Origin: G963662905 sp963676415
GTDB lineage: Bacteria > Bacteroidota > Bacteroidia > Bacteroidales > WRLA01
Direction: 5' to 3'
Assembly: GCA_963676415.1 (NCBI GenBank)
Contig: OY781097.1
Span: 4,154,001-4,218,000 of the forward strand
DNA: 64,000 nt
Shown piece by piece: positions 35,196-44,414 of the stretch; within the stretch, counting starts at the first letter, position 1, and each line of letters begins with the position of its first letter. The translations under genes were made by a program, and so were the position numbers. Under the pieces are notes generated by a model. The model had not been told where the DNA came from. It made no database searches and was given only the letters and a program-made list of their open reading frames with translations.

Positions 35196-36926
35196 ATGTC
35201 CAACAAAATTTCGATTTATCAGGTTTTTACACGACTCTTTGGAAATCAGGTGAAAAATCCTGTTTTTGGCGGTACCATAGAGGAAAACGGAAGCGGAAAA
35301 TTCAGCAATTTCACACCGAAAGCTTTGGAAGCCATCAAAAATCTGGGCATGACCCATATCTGGTACACTGGTGTTATTGAGCATGCGACTGCCACAGGCT
35401 ATGAAAAGGATGGAATTACCTCAAGTAACCCATTCATTATCAAAGGACGGGCAGGTTCGCCTTATGCAATACGCGATTATTATGATGTTAATGCTGATAT
35501 GGCAAATAATCCGGCTCAGCGGATGAAGGAATTTGAACAATTGATCGATCGGAGCCATGCAGCCGGGCTGAAAGCCATTATCGACTTTGTACCCAATCAT
35601 GTAGCACGCGATTATCATTCCGATCAGGTTGTTGCTGGTGCAGCAGATTTTGGTGTGGGTGACAACACAGCAAAAGCCTTTGATCCACAAAACAACTTTT
35701 ATTACATCCCCGGTGAATCATTTCAACGACCTAAAAAATTAAGCCCTTTTGGAAAAGATGTGCCTGCTGATGACTCGCCTGCGTATTTGGAGAATCCTGC
35801 CAAAGCTACCGGAAATGATTGCTTCACCGCCAATCCATCAGTAAACGACTGGTATGAAACTGTTAAGCTCAATTACGGTATGGATTATAATAACGGCATG
35901 CAAAAGCATTTTGATCCGATTCCGGATACCTGGAAAAAAATGCTCCATATCCTGAAATACTGGGCTGGTAAAAATATCGACGGATTCCGCTGCGATATGG
36001 CAGAAATGGTTCCGGTGGAGTTTTGGCAATGGGCAATCGCGCAGGTGAAAAATGATTTTCCGGAGATTATTTTTATTGCGGAAATCTATCAACCCGATCA
36101 GTATCAAAATTACATCGAAAAAGGCGGCTTTGATTACCTTTACGATAAAGTAGGCCTATACGACATCCTCCGTGCCCTGATTGAAGGCAAGGCCAATGCT
36201 TCGCAAATCAGTGATGCATGGATGAACCTTCATGGGCAGGACGAGCATATGCTCCGATTCCTTGAAAACCATGATGAACAGCGCATAGCATCCCGTTTTT
36301 TTGCAGGAAATCCTTCTAAGGCATTGCCCGCCTGGTTGATTACGGCCTGTATAGAGCGTGGTCCGGTGATGACCTATTTCGGTCAGGAATGCGGTGAAAA
36401 AGCCGAAGGAGCCAGTGGTTTTGCCGGCGACGATGGCCGGACAACAATATTTGATTACTGGCAGGTACCTGCTCACCTAAAATGGTACAATGACGGCAAA
36501 TGTGATGGTGGGCAACTGAATGCTGATGAAAGAAACCTCTTAAACCATCACCGAAGGATTCTTAATTTCGCCCTCTCCTGCCCTGCTGTGCGCAATGGAC
36601 AGTTCTATGACCTGATGTACGCCAATTACGAAAACGAAGAAATGAACACATACAAAACTTATGCTTTCCTGCGCTTTACAGCAGAAGAACAATACCTTTT
36701 TGTATGCAGTTTTGACCTTCAGGAAGAATCCGTCAAAGTACGGATCCCGAAACATGCTTTTGGCGAAATGAGGCAAGTGGCTATTGGAGATTATCTATTT
36801 GAAGATATTTTTGTTCCGGGAAAATCCATAACAGCAGATGCGCAGGACACCTTCAATATTGGCTTACTGGTTGAACTGGGCGAATGGGACTATAAAGTAT
36901 TCAAAATGAAGAAAAAAGAAGACTAA
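35196..36926 (+). CDS. Cytoplasmic GH13 alpha-amylase family protein
   Basis: 576 residues without a signal peptide. The (beta/alpha)8 barrel carries the four GH13 regions: IDFVPNHV (region I), GFRCDMAE with nucleophile Asp267 (II), FIAEIYQP with acid/base Glu296 (III) and RFLENHDEQ with Asp360 (IV). A C-terminal beta domain (about 480-576) closes the protein. Intracellular members of this family act on short maltodextrins or transfer glucosyl units. The GH65 fusion and the kinases directly upstream point to internal maltodextrin use. The B3/B4-domain gene starts 1 bp after its stop codon, so the two are cotranscribed. A terminator-like hairpin lies just upstream of the start. Confidence 0.9.
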   Translation: MSNKISIYQVFTRLFGNQVKNPVFGGTIEENGSGKFSNFTPKALEAIKNLGMTHIWYTGVIEHATATGYEKDGITSSNPFIIKGRAGSPYAIRDYYDVNADMANNPAQRMKEFEQLIDRSHAAGLKAIIDFVPNHVARDYHSDQVVAGAADFGVGDNTAKAFDPQNNFYYIPGESFQRPKKLSPFGKDVPADDSPAYLENPAKATGNDCFTANPSVNDWYETVKLNYGMDYNNGMQKHFDPIPDTWKKMLHILKYWAGKNIDGFRCDMAEMVPVEFWQWAIAQVKNDFPEIIFIAEIYQPDQYQNYIEKGGFDYLYDKVGLYDILRALIEGKANASQISDAWMNLHGQDEHMLRFLENHDEQRIASRFFAGNPSKALPAWLITACIERGPVMTYFGQECGEKAEGASGFAGDDGRTTIFDYWQVPAHLKWYNDGKCDGGQLNADERNLLNHHRRILNFALSCPAVRNGQFYDLMYANYENEEMNTYKTYAFLRFTAEEQYLFVCSFDLQEESVKVRIPKHAFGEMRQVAIGDYLFEDIFVPGKSITADAQDTFNIGLLVELGEWDYKVFKMKKKED

Positions 36927-36927
36927 T

Positions 36928-37596
36928 ATGAGCGTGTTTGATATTCACACTGATCCGGAAATTAAAAATGTATTGCCACAAATGTGCCTTGGGCTGTTGC
37001 AAGCCAGCGTAAAAGTTGAAAAATCCAGCGATGCATTGTTAAAAGTTATGGATCAATGTATTGGCATCGAAGCCCGCCCTGATTTCCCTGCAATCCGTGA
37101 AATAGAAACCATTAATCAGGCGCGTGCCGGATATAAAGCGCTCGGCAAAGATGCCAACCGTTACCGTCCATCCGCAGATTCGCTGCACAGGCGCATCACC
37201 AAAGAACGCGGGCTTTATACCATCAATAATGCTGTTGAGATTATCAACATTATTTCCATTAAAAGCGGTTTCAGTATTGGCGGATATGATGTGAATAAAA
37301 TTCAGGGCAATATCTGTTTCCGTAAAGGGAAAGCAGAAGAGGATTATTATGGACTGGGCCGCGGAAAACTCAATATTGAAAATATGCCCTTACTCTCGGA
37401 TGATGTTTCTGCTTTCGGTTGCCCTACAAGCGATTCGGAACGAACCAGCATCACAGAAAACTGCACGGTAATGCTGATGGTTTTCTTTGATTTTGGTGCA
37501 AACGGAGGTCTAACAAAATATCTTGAGCGATCATCTTCTTTATTGGAAGAATTTGCTGAAGGAAAAAATATTTCAGTAGAAATCAAGAATATTTAG
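36928..37596 (+). CDS. B3/B4 domain protein (PheT-like editing domain)
   Basis: 222 residues with a B3/B4 fold as in phenylalanyl-tRNA synthetase beta chains (COG3382). The key family landmarks are RAGYKALGKDANRYRPSADS, LHRRITKERGLYTINNAVEI, IKSGFSIGGYDVNKI and CPTSDSERTSITENC. In PheT this domain edits mischarged tRNA. Stand-alone members are of unknown function and may act on aminoacyl-tRNA or on other substrates. It starts 1 bp after the GH13 stop and is the last gene of that transcript. A palindrome follows at 37605. Confidence 0.82.
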   Translation: MSVFDIHTDPEIKNVLPQMCLGLLQASVKVEKSSDALLKVMDQCIGIEARPDFPAIREIETINQARAGYKALGKDANRYRPSADSLHRRITKERGLYTINNAVEIINIISIKSGFSIGGYDVNKIQGNICFRKGKAEEDYYGLGRGKLNIENMPLLSDDVSAFGCPTSDSERTSITENCTVMLMVFFDFGANGGLTKYLERSSSLLEEFAEGKNISVEIKNI

Positions 37597-37604
37597 AAAT
37601 ATAT

Positions 37605-37637
37605 ACTCATCGGATGACTCGAAGTCATCCGATGAGT
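37605..37637. repeat. 33-bp palindromic element, copy 1 (possible terminator)
   Basis: ACTCATCGGATGACT-cga-AGTCATCCGATGAGT, with perfect 15-bp arms, 8 bp beyond the stop of the B3/B4 gene. The same arms recur at 53445-53477, also directly after a gene. No T-run follows. Confidence 0.85.
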
Positions 37638-37669
37638 GTATTCCCCCTGATGAGTAATATTTACCAGCC

Positions 37670-38236
37670 ATGAGTTATATCGAAGACCAAAATTTCAAAA
37701 ACACTGATTTCCGTAACAATAAATTACCGGCAACTGAATTTGAGCTCTGTGAATTCATCAACTGCAATTTTGCAGGCATTGACCTTTCCGGTATCCGCTT
37801 CACGGAATGCAGTTTTATTCAATGCGACCTCAGTAATGCAAAGCTGTTAGGCACTGCTTTTCAGGATATTGAATTCAGTAATTGTAAAATTCTCGGTCTC
37901 CGTTTTGAGGATTGTCGCGATTTTGCCCTTTCATTCTGCTTCGAAAATTGTCAGTTATCACATTCTTCGTTTTATAAAATGAAACTGCGTGGAACTTCAT
38001 TTATAAACTGCAAGCTCATAGAAGTTGATTTTGCTCAATGCGATTTAAGCAAAGCCGCTCTGAAAGCCTGCGATCTGCATGATGCCGTTTTTGATCAGAC
38101 TATGCTTTCCAAAGCCGACCTGCGGGAATCCATCCATTACAGCATCGACCCGGAAAACAATAATATTAAAGGAGCACGTTTCTCACTACCTGATGTGGTG
38201 GGATTGCTGGATAAATATGGGATTGTTGTGGGGTGA
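37670..38236 (+). CDS. Pentapeptide-repeat protein (McbG/Qnr-like)
   Basis: 188 residues built almost entirely of A(D/N)LXX-type pentapeptides that form a right-handed quadrilateral beta helix (CEFINCNFAGIDLSGIRFTE, CDLSNAKLLGTAF, CDLSKAALKACDLHDAVFDQ). It has no signal peptide. The C-terminal end IDPENNNIKGARFSLPDVVG...LDKYGIVVG resembles McbG/Qnr-type proteins, which protect DNA gyrase by mimicking DNA. A gyrase-protecting role is possible but not shown, and the length is a little below the usual 210-220 residues. No antibiotic-biosynthesis gene is nearby. Converges with the HEPN gene, 21 bp apart. Confidence 0.85.
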   Translation: MSYIEDQNFKNTDFRNNKLPATEFELCEFINCNFAGIDLSGIRFTECSFIQCDLSNAKLLGTAFQDIEFSNCKILGLRFEDCRDFALSFCFENCQLSHSSFYKMKLRGTSFINCKLIEVDFAQCDLSKAALKACDLHDAVFDQTMLSKADLRESIHYSIDPENNNIKGARFSLPDVVGLLDKYGIVVG

Positions 38237-38257
38237 AGCAAAATATTTAAGACTCAA

Positions 38258-38650
38258 TTAATTGCACAAGGCTTGTTTAATTACTTCAATAAGAGCAATT
38301 GCTTTCGGATATAATCTATTTACGGTTTCTTCGTCATAATCAAAGAAATCGTTATAATCCCCTTTATGCCTTTTTTCAAACAAATCAGAATAAGTTTTCG
38401 CTTGTGTTTTATCAATGAGTCCTGTTTTAATAAAATTCTTTCCAAATTGCAATCGAATCCCCGAATGACTTGATGCCGAAATACCATTTTTTATTAGCAA
38501 AGCACTTACTGCATAAAAGCAAGCATAATACATCCTATTAATTGCTGTATTCCAGAATTTATTCTCAATATGCTTCTCAATTTCAGCAATTGTTTCCTTG
38601 GCACGTTCAATCCGATAATTAGCATAGTCCTTATAACTGAATTCACTCAT
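38258..38650 (-). CDS. HEPN domain protein of MNT/HEPN pair (UPF0332-like)
   Basis: 130 residues from the ATG at 38650 (MSEFSYKDYANYRIERAKET), which overlaps the stop of the nucleotidyltransferase gene as ATGA. The longer frame from 38713 lies within that gene. It is all-helical, with NTAINRMYYACFYAVSALLI and SHSGIRLQFGKNFIKTGLID, the pattern of UPF0332/HEPN proteins. The RNase motif R-x4-6-H is not obvious in the C-terminal half: LFEKRHKGDYNDFF has Arg-His adjacent and Asp-Tyr-Asn after, which is the usual form of this subfamily. In MNT/HEPN toxin-antitoxin systems the HEPN protein is the toxin. Activity here is not certain. Confidence 0.85.
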   Translation of the reverse strand: MSEFSYKDYANYRIERAKETIAEIEKHIENKFWNTAINRMYYACFYAVSALLIKNGISASSHSGIRLQFGKNFIKTGLIDKTQAKTYSDLFEKRHKGDYNDFFDYDEETVNRLYPKAIALIEVIKQALCN

Positions 38651-38964
38651 ATTCTCACTCCCTCCGACATTACGTTTTTGTAAAAAGAAGTCACATGATA
38701 CTTTGAATTCCAATCACTTAAGCTATAAACCATTGGGCTGATCACTTCACCTAATTCATACTCAAGATCATATAATGGATAGGTTACTGATTCTTCAATA
38801 TCAGGAGTTATTTTATCCTCATTTAGCAAAACCAATATGTCCCAATCCGAATCGGGCCGGGCATTACCTTTAGCACGGGATCCATACAGAATCAATTTTG
38901 CATCAGGGAATTTACTATGAACTACCGTCCGAATTTTCTGCAATAAATCATTTTTTGCCTCCAT
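38647..38964 (-). CDS. Nucleotidyltransferase domain protein (MNT antitoxin-like)
   Basis: 105 residues of the minimal nucleotidyltransferase fold. The GS-x10-D-x-D signature is complete: LILYGSRAKGNARPDSDWDI, with a third acidic residue expected in EYELGEVISPMVYS. Upstream gene of a two-gene unit whose second gene, a HEPN protein, begins at the overlapping ATGA. In characterised MNT/HEPN systems the nucleotidyltransferase neutralises the HEPN RNase by AMPylation or binding. No transposon borders flank this pair. Confidence 0.88.
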   Translation of the reverse strand: MEAKNDLLQKIRTVVHSKFPDAKLILYGSRAKGNARPDSDWDILVLLNEDKITPDIEESVTYPLYDLEYELGEVISPMVYSLSDWNSKYHVTSFYKNVMSEGVRI

Positions 38965-39016
38965 AGCACAAAGTTAACATTTTCTACAAAGTTTTACTCA
39001 AAAAATATCAGGTCAA

Positions 39017-40084
39017 TTACCCCTTCAGTTTCTTGATATCTTTCTTGAAATTCTTGAACATCTTCCCAAAATCCTTATCGCGTCTGCGCTTTTCCACATT
39101 ACTGGCTTCATAGAAATCCTTTTCGCGTTCCATCCTTTGAAAATTTTCGTAAGATTTATCATCGATTTCTCCTTGCTCCAATGCCTCAAGTACAGCACAG
39201 CCTGTTTCTGAAATATGGCGGCAATCTTTATAACGGCAGTTTTCCGCCAATTGATGAATCTGCTCAAAAGTTTTTTCCAGGCCTTCGGAAGCATCGGCAA
39301 TGCCCAGCTCGCGCATCCCCGGATTGTCAATTAAAATCGCTCCATTTTCAAGCACAATAAGCTCTCTGTGACTTGTCACATGCTTTCCGCGCTGCGTGCT
39401 TTGACTTATTTTGCCTGTTTTCATGAAGGCTTTTCCCGAAAGCCGGTTCACCAATGTTGATTTTCCAACTCCGGAGGAACCCAACAAACAATAGGTTTTT
39501 GCCTTTTCCAGATGTTTCTGCAAATGATCGTATCCATCCTCTGTTTGGCTATTAATCGGCAAAAACGGCACATCAGGAATCCTGTCTCTAAGCTTTGCTT
39601 CCATTTGCAGCAGTCTTTCTCCATCAATTAAATCCGTTTTGGAAAGGATTATGATGGGCTTAACCCCCGAAGTATAGCAAATCGTAAGGTAACGCTCCAG
39701 GCGGTTGATGTTAAAATCCCTGTCAACAGACTGAACAATAAAAGCATAATCAATATTGGCGGCGATAATTTGCTTCTCCCCTTTTTGTCCCACAGCTTTG
39801 CGCGACAAAAGCGTTTTGCGGGGAAGTAATTGATGAATTATAGCCGATGAAACATCATACATCATCAAAGCTACCCAATCGCCAACTGCCGGAAAATCCG
39901 CGCGACTTGCTGCCGAATAGCGCAAATTTCCGGTAATTTCAGCTTCCAGAATACCATTTTCGGTCATCACCTCATAGCGTTCCTTATGTTCGGCAATAAT
40001 GCGCCCCATTTCAAAATCCTGAAGGTTGTTTTCAATCCTAAATCTCTCTAATTCTGAGGTATATCCTAAATTTTCTAATTTCAT
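39017..40084 (-). CDS. rsgA: Ribosome small subunit-dependent GTPase A
   Basis: 355 residues from MKLENLGYTSELERF (ATG at 40084; seven upstream codons are doubtful). Order of parts: N-terminal OB-fold (RYEVMTENGILEAEITGNLR, VGDWVALM), a circularly permuted GTPase with G4 LSKTDLID first, then G1 LGSSGVGKSTLVNRL, G2/G3 TGKISQSTQRGKHVT with DNPGMRELG, and a C-terminal zinc domain with CRYKDCRHISETGCAV. It releases late maturation factors from the 30S subunit. It starts about 57 bp from the downstream end of the GNAT gene, with a hairpin between them. Confidence 0.95.
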   Translation of the reverse strand: MKLENLGYTSELERFRIENNLQDFEMGRIIAEHKERYEVMTENGILEAEITGNLRYSAASRADFPAVGDWVALMMYDVSSAIIHQLLPRKTLLSRKAVGQKGEKQIIAANIDYAFIVQSVDRDFNINRLERYLTICYTSGVKPIIILSKTDLIDGERLLQMEAKLRDRIPDVPFLPINSQTEDGYDHLQKHLEKAKTYCLLGSSGVGKSTLVNRLSGKAFMKTGKISQSTQRGKHVTSHRELIVLENGAILIDNPGMRELGIADASEGLEKTFEQIHQLAENCRYKDCRHISETGCAVLEALEQGEIDDKSYENFQRMEREKDFYEASNVEKRRRDKDFGKMFKNFKKDIKKLKG

Positions 40085-40097
40085 TGTGTAGAAGTTT

Positions 40098-40132
40098 AAG
40101 CACACAGCTTTGATTTCGTTAGCTGTGTGCTT
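40098..40132. terminator. Hairpin between the GNAT gene and rsgA
   Basis: AAGCACACAGC and GCTGTGTGCTT form an 11-bp perfect stem with a 13-nt loop, just beyond the GNAT stop at 40141. The minus-strand U-run is weak, so it may be a poor terminator. Confidence 0.5.
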
Positions 40133-40140
40133 TATAAAAA

Positions 40141-40752
40141 TTATATACTTATTTTAATTTTAGCTTCGCCTTTTTCTTTTTTGGGAAAAAGCTTTTCAAA
40201 TTCATTCAAATCTTTTTCGCTCGTAATAAAGGCTTCACTGTCGAGAAAGCGGCCTTGAATCCCCTTAAGCGCTGCCGGCCATAGCTCCAGGGCCATAAAC
40301 GCCGGGAAGTTTTTGCCATCGCGGGTGCTTATACCGTAGTTTTGAGCATCGAGATAGCCAAATCGCTGATAATAGGCGGGGTTACCGAACAACATGATGG
40401 CTTTGTAATTCATTGCCGTAGCCTTGCTGATGCAATATTTCATGAGTTGGCTGCCCAGTCCTTTGCCTTGCATTTGTCTGTCAATACCTAAAGGCCCGAT
40501 ACATAGCACTTCACTTTTATTCTGATTACTATCTTCAACAAAAGCTTTTGTGGCAATAATATGCCCGATAATTTGCCCATCATATATGGCAAGCAGATCG
40601 AGTTCGGGAACATAATCGCTGCTTTTGCGCAACTGATGCAAGACAAGGTGTACCGTACAGCCTGATTCATAAAGGTTCCAGAATGTTTCCCGTGTCAGGT
40701 TTTCGGTTTGAAAAAACTCTGATTTATTTGTTTGTCTTATTGAAATTTTCAT
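40141..40752 (-). CDS. GNAT family N-acetyltransferase
   Basis: 203 residues from MKISIRQTNKSEFFQTEN (ATG 40752). GNAT fold with motif A LGIDRQMQGKGLGSQLMKYC (the acetyl-CoA pyrophosphate loop Q-x-x-G-x-G/S) and a YYQRFGYLDAQNYG segment at motif B, like other COG3153-type acetyltransferases. Substrate unknown. Alternative starts upstream at 40803 have no support. Monocistronic or with rsgA downstream. Confidence 0.87.
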   Translation of the reverse strand: MKISIRQTNKSEFFQTENLTRETFWNLYESGCTVHLVLHQLRKSSDYVPELDLLAIYDGQIIGHIIATKAFVEDSNQNKSEVLCIGPLGIDRQMQGKGLGSQLMKYCISKATAMNYKAIMLFGNPAYYQRFGYLDAQNYGISTRDGKNFPAFMALELWPAALKGIQGRFLDSEAFITSEKDLNEFEKLFPKKEKGEAKIKISI

Positions 40753-41014
40753 TGATAATTCATTTTCGTCCCAAATCCATGGAACAGTTGTTTTTGACCT
40801 CATTGGTCTGTTAAAATAATAATATAGGAAATGCCCCGGAAGAACTCCCGGGAAGTTTTAGAAAGGATGATAGCCAGTGTTATTGGCTAACTGTTACACC
40901 CGATCCACTAATGGACTGGAAAATGAATTACGCATAAATTGTTTTTACGACGGCAAAAATATAAAAATAATACAATTGTTCAGACAGGATTAACAAATAA
41001 AAACTGATCAAGAC

Positions 41015-41605
41015 CTAATTCTGTGAAGGATCAACCGGAAAGCGTGTCCAGTTGGCATAACGGCCGCCCAAGCGCTGCAAGGCATTGTTCCATAATTCAG
41101 CAGGCGGTGCATGCATAATTTCCGGGCTTTGCATATCCGAAACCAACCAGCTGTCACGTTTTAATTCTCCTTCCAATTGCAGTTCCGACCAACCCGAATA
41201 ACCGGCAAAAAAGCGTATATTATGTGGTTTCATGCGGTTTAGGAGAATTAATTCCTTTACCTGATCCAAATTTCCGCCCCAGTACAAACCATCAATGATT
41301 TTGCTGCTTCCTTCAAGCTCATTGCCCAATGTGTGTATGTAGAATAAATTATCAGTTTTTACCGGCCCTCCCAGATATACTTCTGCCGGAAATGCCGGAA
41401 AATCATTTAGCATCTCATTAAGCTGCACATGCAAAGGCTTAGTCAAAACCAGGCCAAAAGAACCTTTATCGTTATGCTCAATAAGCAAAACAATGGAACG
41501 CTTGAAATAATAATCCCCCAGAAAAGGCTCTGCAATCAGTATCTTACCTGCTTCGGGTACCACATTATTATATTTAACTTTGAAGTAATTATTGATATCG
41601 TGCAT
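41015..41605 (-). CDS. YqgE/AlgH family protein (UPF0301)
   Basis: 196 residues with the family signature at the N-terminus: GKILIAEPFLGDYYFKRSIV, LLIEHNDKGSFGLVLTKPLH, then VYLGGPVKTDNLFYIHTLG and RFFAGYSGWSELQLEGELKR followed by a Trp/Leu-rich end. This family is widespread and conserved, but the function is unsettled; AlgH is linked to alginate regulation in Pseudomonas. Cytoplasmic. It is divergent from the murL gene, with 120 bp between. Confidence 0.92.
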   Translation of the reverse strand: MHDINNYFKVKYNNVVPEAGKILIAEPFLGDYYFKRSIVLLIEHNDKGSFGLVLTKPLHVQLNEMLNDFPAFPAEVYLGGPVKTDNLFYIHTLGNELEGSSKIIDGLYWGGNLDQVKELILLNRMKPHNIRFFAGYSGWSELQLEGELKRDSWLVSDMQSPEIMHAPPAELWNNALQRLGGRYANWTRFPVDPSQN

Positions 41606-41724
41606 GACTTAATCCTCCATGGTTTGAATCAAATTTATACTTTTGGAACTTTTTAAAGGACATTGCCCTTAGAAAGAACGACAATTTAGTGTAGAAGTTG
41701 TATATCCAAAAATGAAACCAATTC

Positions 41725-43104
41725 ATGATGCCGCATAAACAGAATCAGTACCTTTATGAAAGTTTAAGAAAAAAACACACCTGCTTTCATTTTATATCAA
41801 CTGATATTCAAATAGATATAGTTGAAGTCAGGATCAAGCAGCATTTCCGTTTAGAAAACGGCCCGGACTTTTATCCGGAAATGCGCATAACGTTTAACAA
41901 GCATTTAACAGCAGACAAACTGCCCGTTTTTCCCATTTTAGAACAGTTAGCGTTCCAAATCGGGATGGTTGAGATGATCAGCTACTGGAAAACAGCCTGT
42001 CCGCCAAAAGTAATGATACACCATCAAAAGTTGGATGACCAACAAATTGCTTTCTGGAAGAAACTATATTACAACGGCTTAGGCGAATTTTTTCATATCA
42101 ACTCAATTCAAACAGATTTAGTTTCATTTTTAAAAATCGAATGTATCGGAGAGCGCCTTCCTCCTCAAAATGTCATCCAAAACAACAGCTCCGATAGCAC
42201 CATCATCCCAATAGGCGGAGGAAAAGACAGCATTGTAAGCCTGGAATTACTCAAAGCTTCAGGGCTTAATTGTGTGCCTTTTGTTGTAAACCCATCGCCT
42301 GCAACACGAGCAAGCATTCGCAATGCAGGCATTCCTGATGATGATGCCATATTTTTCTACCGTACACTCGACAAGGAAATGCTGCGACTGAACGCAGAAG
42401 GCTACCTGAACGGGCATACACCATTTTCATCTTTATTGGCATTCAGCACTTTGCTCGCATCAGCCTGGAGTGGAATTCAGGATGTAGCACTTTCAAACGA
42501 GGCCAGCGCCAACGAAGCTACAATTCCCGGCACCAATATCAACCACCAGTACTCGAAAAGCATTGAATTTGAGAATGATTTTAGGAATTATGTCCGGGAT
42601 TTTATGCCGGTCCGTACGAATTATTTCAGCCTTTTGCGCCCCCTGAACGAAATCCAGATTGCGGGGATTTTCAGCCTCTTTGACCGGCATCACAGCGATT
42701 TCAGGAGCTGCAATGTGGGCAGCAAACAAAACCGCTGGTGCGGAAATTGCCCGAAATGCCTTTTTACCTGGCTGATGCTGGCCCCTTTCCTTGATCATGA
42801 TAAGCTTATCGGCATTTTTGGAAAAGATTTGGAAGAGGACGAAAATCTGAGCGCAACACTTTTACAGCTTGCTGGACTGGATGATGAAAAACCCTTTGAA
42901 TGCGTCGGGACGATTTCCGAAGTACAGGCCGCCATCAGTACAATCAATAAAAAACGAAGCAAAAAAGGACAACTGTTCAAAGGAATAAAAAATCCGGAAA
43001 TCCGAAATCCTGAAATATTTTTGCAGGAATTTAATAAAGAGCATAATCTCACAGAAGATTATGAAAAAATTATTAGAAAAGCCATCGAAGATATCAATGT
43101 ATGA
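41725..43104 (+). CDS. murL: UDP-MurNAc-L-Ala-L-Glu epimerase (MurL-like)
   Basis: 459 residues. The PP-loop-like motif IIPIGGGKDSIVSLELLKAS (about 154-173) and the cysteine block RSCNVGSKQNRWCGNCPKC near residue 338 are typical of the MurL family described in Xanthomonas, as are ALSNEASANEATIPGTNINH and QYSKSIEFENDFR. MurL uses ATP to epimerise the terminal L-glutamate of UDP-MurNAc-L-Ala-L-Glu to the D form, replacing the glutamate racemase route. The next gene overlaps as ATGA and is a MurD2-like ligase, the cognate partner that adds L-Glu. The whole protein is cytoplasmic, and its length matches the family. Confidence 0.87.
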   Translation: MMPHKQNQYLYESLRKKHTCFHFISTDIQIDIVEVRIKQHFRLENGPDFYPEMRITFNKHLTADKLPVFPILEQLAFQIGMVEMISYWKTACPPKVMIHHQKLDDQQIAFWKKLYYNGLGEFFHINSIQTDLVSFLKIECIGERLPPQNVIQNNSSDSTIIPIGGGKDSIVSLELLKASGLNCVPFVVNPSPATRASIRNAGIPDDDAIFFYRTLDKEMLRLNAEGYLNGHTPFSSLLAFSTLLASAWSGIQDVALSNEASANEATIPGTNINHQYSKSIEFENDFRNYVRDFMPVRTNYFSLLRPLNEIQIAGIFSLFDRHHSDFRSCNVGSKQNRWCGNCPKCLFTWLMLAPFLDHDKLIGIFGKDLEEDENLSATLLQLAGLDDEKPFECVGTISEVQAAISTINKKRSKKGQLFKGIKNPEIRNPEIFLQEFNKEHNLTEDYEKIIRKAIEDINV

Positions 43105-44414
43105 TTGAAGCACTCATCAAATACCTCGGACAGCACAAAAATATTGCCATATTGGGCTTTGGACGTGAAGGAAAATCCGCTTTTCAATTCCTGCAAAAAC
43201 ATCTGCCTGGAACAAAAATCTGCATTGCCGATGCACATAAGGAAACTTTTCAGTATCTGGACACCAATCCTTTGATTCGCATACAATCAGGCGAAAACTA
43301 CCTGAATGGAATTGAAAACTATGATTTGATCATCAAGTCGCCGGGGGTGCAATTAGATAAAGACCATAATAAGCTTTTTGGATCAAAATTAAGCAGCCTC
43401 ACCGCGCTTTTTATGCAATTCTTTCACAAACAATGTATCGGGATTACGGGTACAAAAGGCAAAAGCACCACCAGCTCACTGATCCACCACATATTGAAGG
43501 ATGCCGGTCGGGATAGCATCTTGGCCGGAAATATCGGAAAACCGGTTTTTGATTGCCTGGAGCAAATCCATAAAAACAGTGTAGTGGTTTATGAACTTTC
43601 GGCACATCAGCTTGAGCTGTGCAGATACAGTCCGCATATTGCCATTTTGTTGAATTTATTTGAAGAGCATCTCGATTATTTCGGCTCCACCAAAGCCTAT
43701 CATAATGCAAAATGCAATATTTTCCGTTTTCAGGATGCCCGGGACCATCTTTTACTGCCCGAAGAATTAAAAAACATAAAAAATGTTCCGGCCCTGCAAC
43801 ACATTATCAACACCAATGCGAATGCAGCCTTGGCTTTCACATCCGACGACCTGAAACTGCCCGGCAAACATAATTTCCTGAATGCGCTCTTCGCTGCAAA
43901 AGCTGCTTCCCTCCTACAAATTGATGCAAAAATAATCACAAGATCGATCAAAGGCTTTCGCGGGCTGGCACACCGTCTGGAATATCTTGGAACCTATAAA
44001 GGGATAATATTTTATAACGATTCCATTTCAACCGTTCCCGAGGCCAGTATTGCTGCCCTGCAAGCACTTCCCGAAACGCACAGCCTGATTTTGGGCGGAT
44101 TCGACCGTGGCATCAATTATCAGGCACTTGCTGATTTCCTGCCCAAAAGCCGCGTAAAGAAAATATATTGCATGGGCGAAGCCGGAAAAAGGATGATGCA
44201 GCTTTTTCAGGGCAAAGTATCCGATTCAATTTCCCTTCAATGGCTTGAGAGCCTGGAAGAAATTGTAAAAGACGTTTTTCAGGAAAGCCCGGGGAGCGCC
44301 CTTTGCCTTCTCTCACCAGCTGCTGCAAGTTACGATCGTTACAAAAACTTTGAAGAACGCGGCAAAGATTTTCAGTCATTAATCCTAAAATACAGCAATA
44401 ATGAAACAGTTTAA
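43101..44414 (+). CDS. murD2: UDP-MurNAc-L-Ala-L-Glu ligase (MurD2-type Mur ligase)
   Basis: 437 residues of the Mur ligase superfamily. The N-terminal domain is Rossmann-like (IAILGFGREGKSAFQFLQKH), then comes the ATP loop ITGTKGKSTTSSLIHHILKD (GTKGKST as in MurD2 rather than GTNGKTT of classical MurD), VVYELSAHQLELCRYSPHIA, the central HLDYFGSTKAYHNAKCNIFR and the carbamate/metal segment. The C-terminal domain includes YNDSISTVPEASIAALQALP and LILGGFDRGINYQALADFL. It starts 4 bp inside the murL gene. Because MurL changes L-Glu to D-Glu, this ligase should take L-Glu. An ordinary MurD with a coincidental neighbour is the alternative. Confidence 0.85.
   Translation: MIEALIKYLGQHKNIAILGFGREGKSAFQFLQKHLPGTKICIADAHKETFQYLDTNPLIRIQSGENYLNGIENYDLIIKSPGVQLDKDHNKLFGSKLSSLTALFMQFFHKQCIGITGTKGKSTTSSLIHHILKDAGRDSILAGNIGKPVFDCLEQIHKNSVVVYELSAHQLELCRYSPHIAILLNLFEEHLDYFGSTKAYHNAKCNIFRFQDARDHLLLPEELKNIKNVPALQHIINTNANAALAFTSDDLKLPGKHNFLNALFAAKAASLLQIDAKIITRSIKGFRGLAHRLEYLGTYKGIIFYNDSISTVPEASIAALQALPETHSLILGGFDRGINYQALADFLPKSRVKKIYCMGEAGKRMMQLFQGKVSDSISLQWLESLEEIVKDVFQESPGSALCLLSPAAASYDRYKNFEERGKDFQSLILKYSNNETV

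Noticed and set aside
38258..38964. MNT/HEPN pair as a newly acquired defence island
   Set aside because: Only the two-gene unit is present, with no other defence genes, integrase or repeats at its borders.
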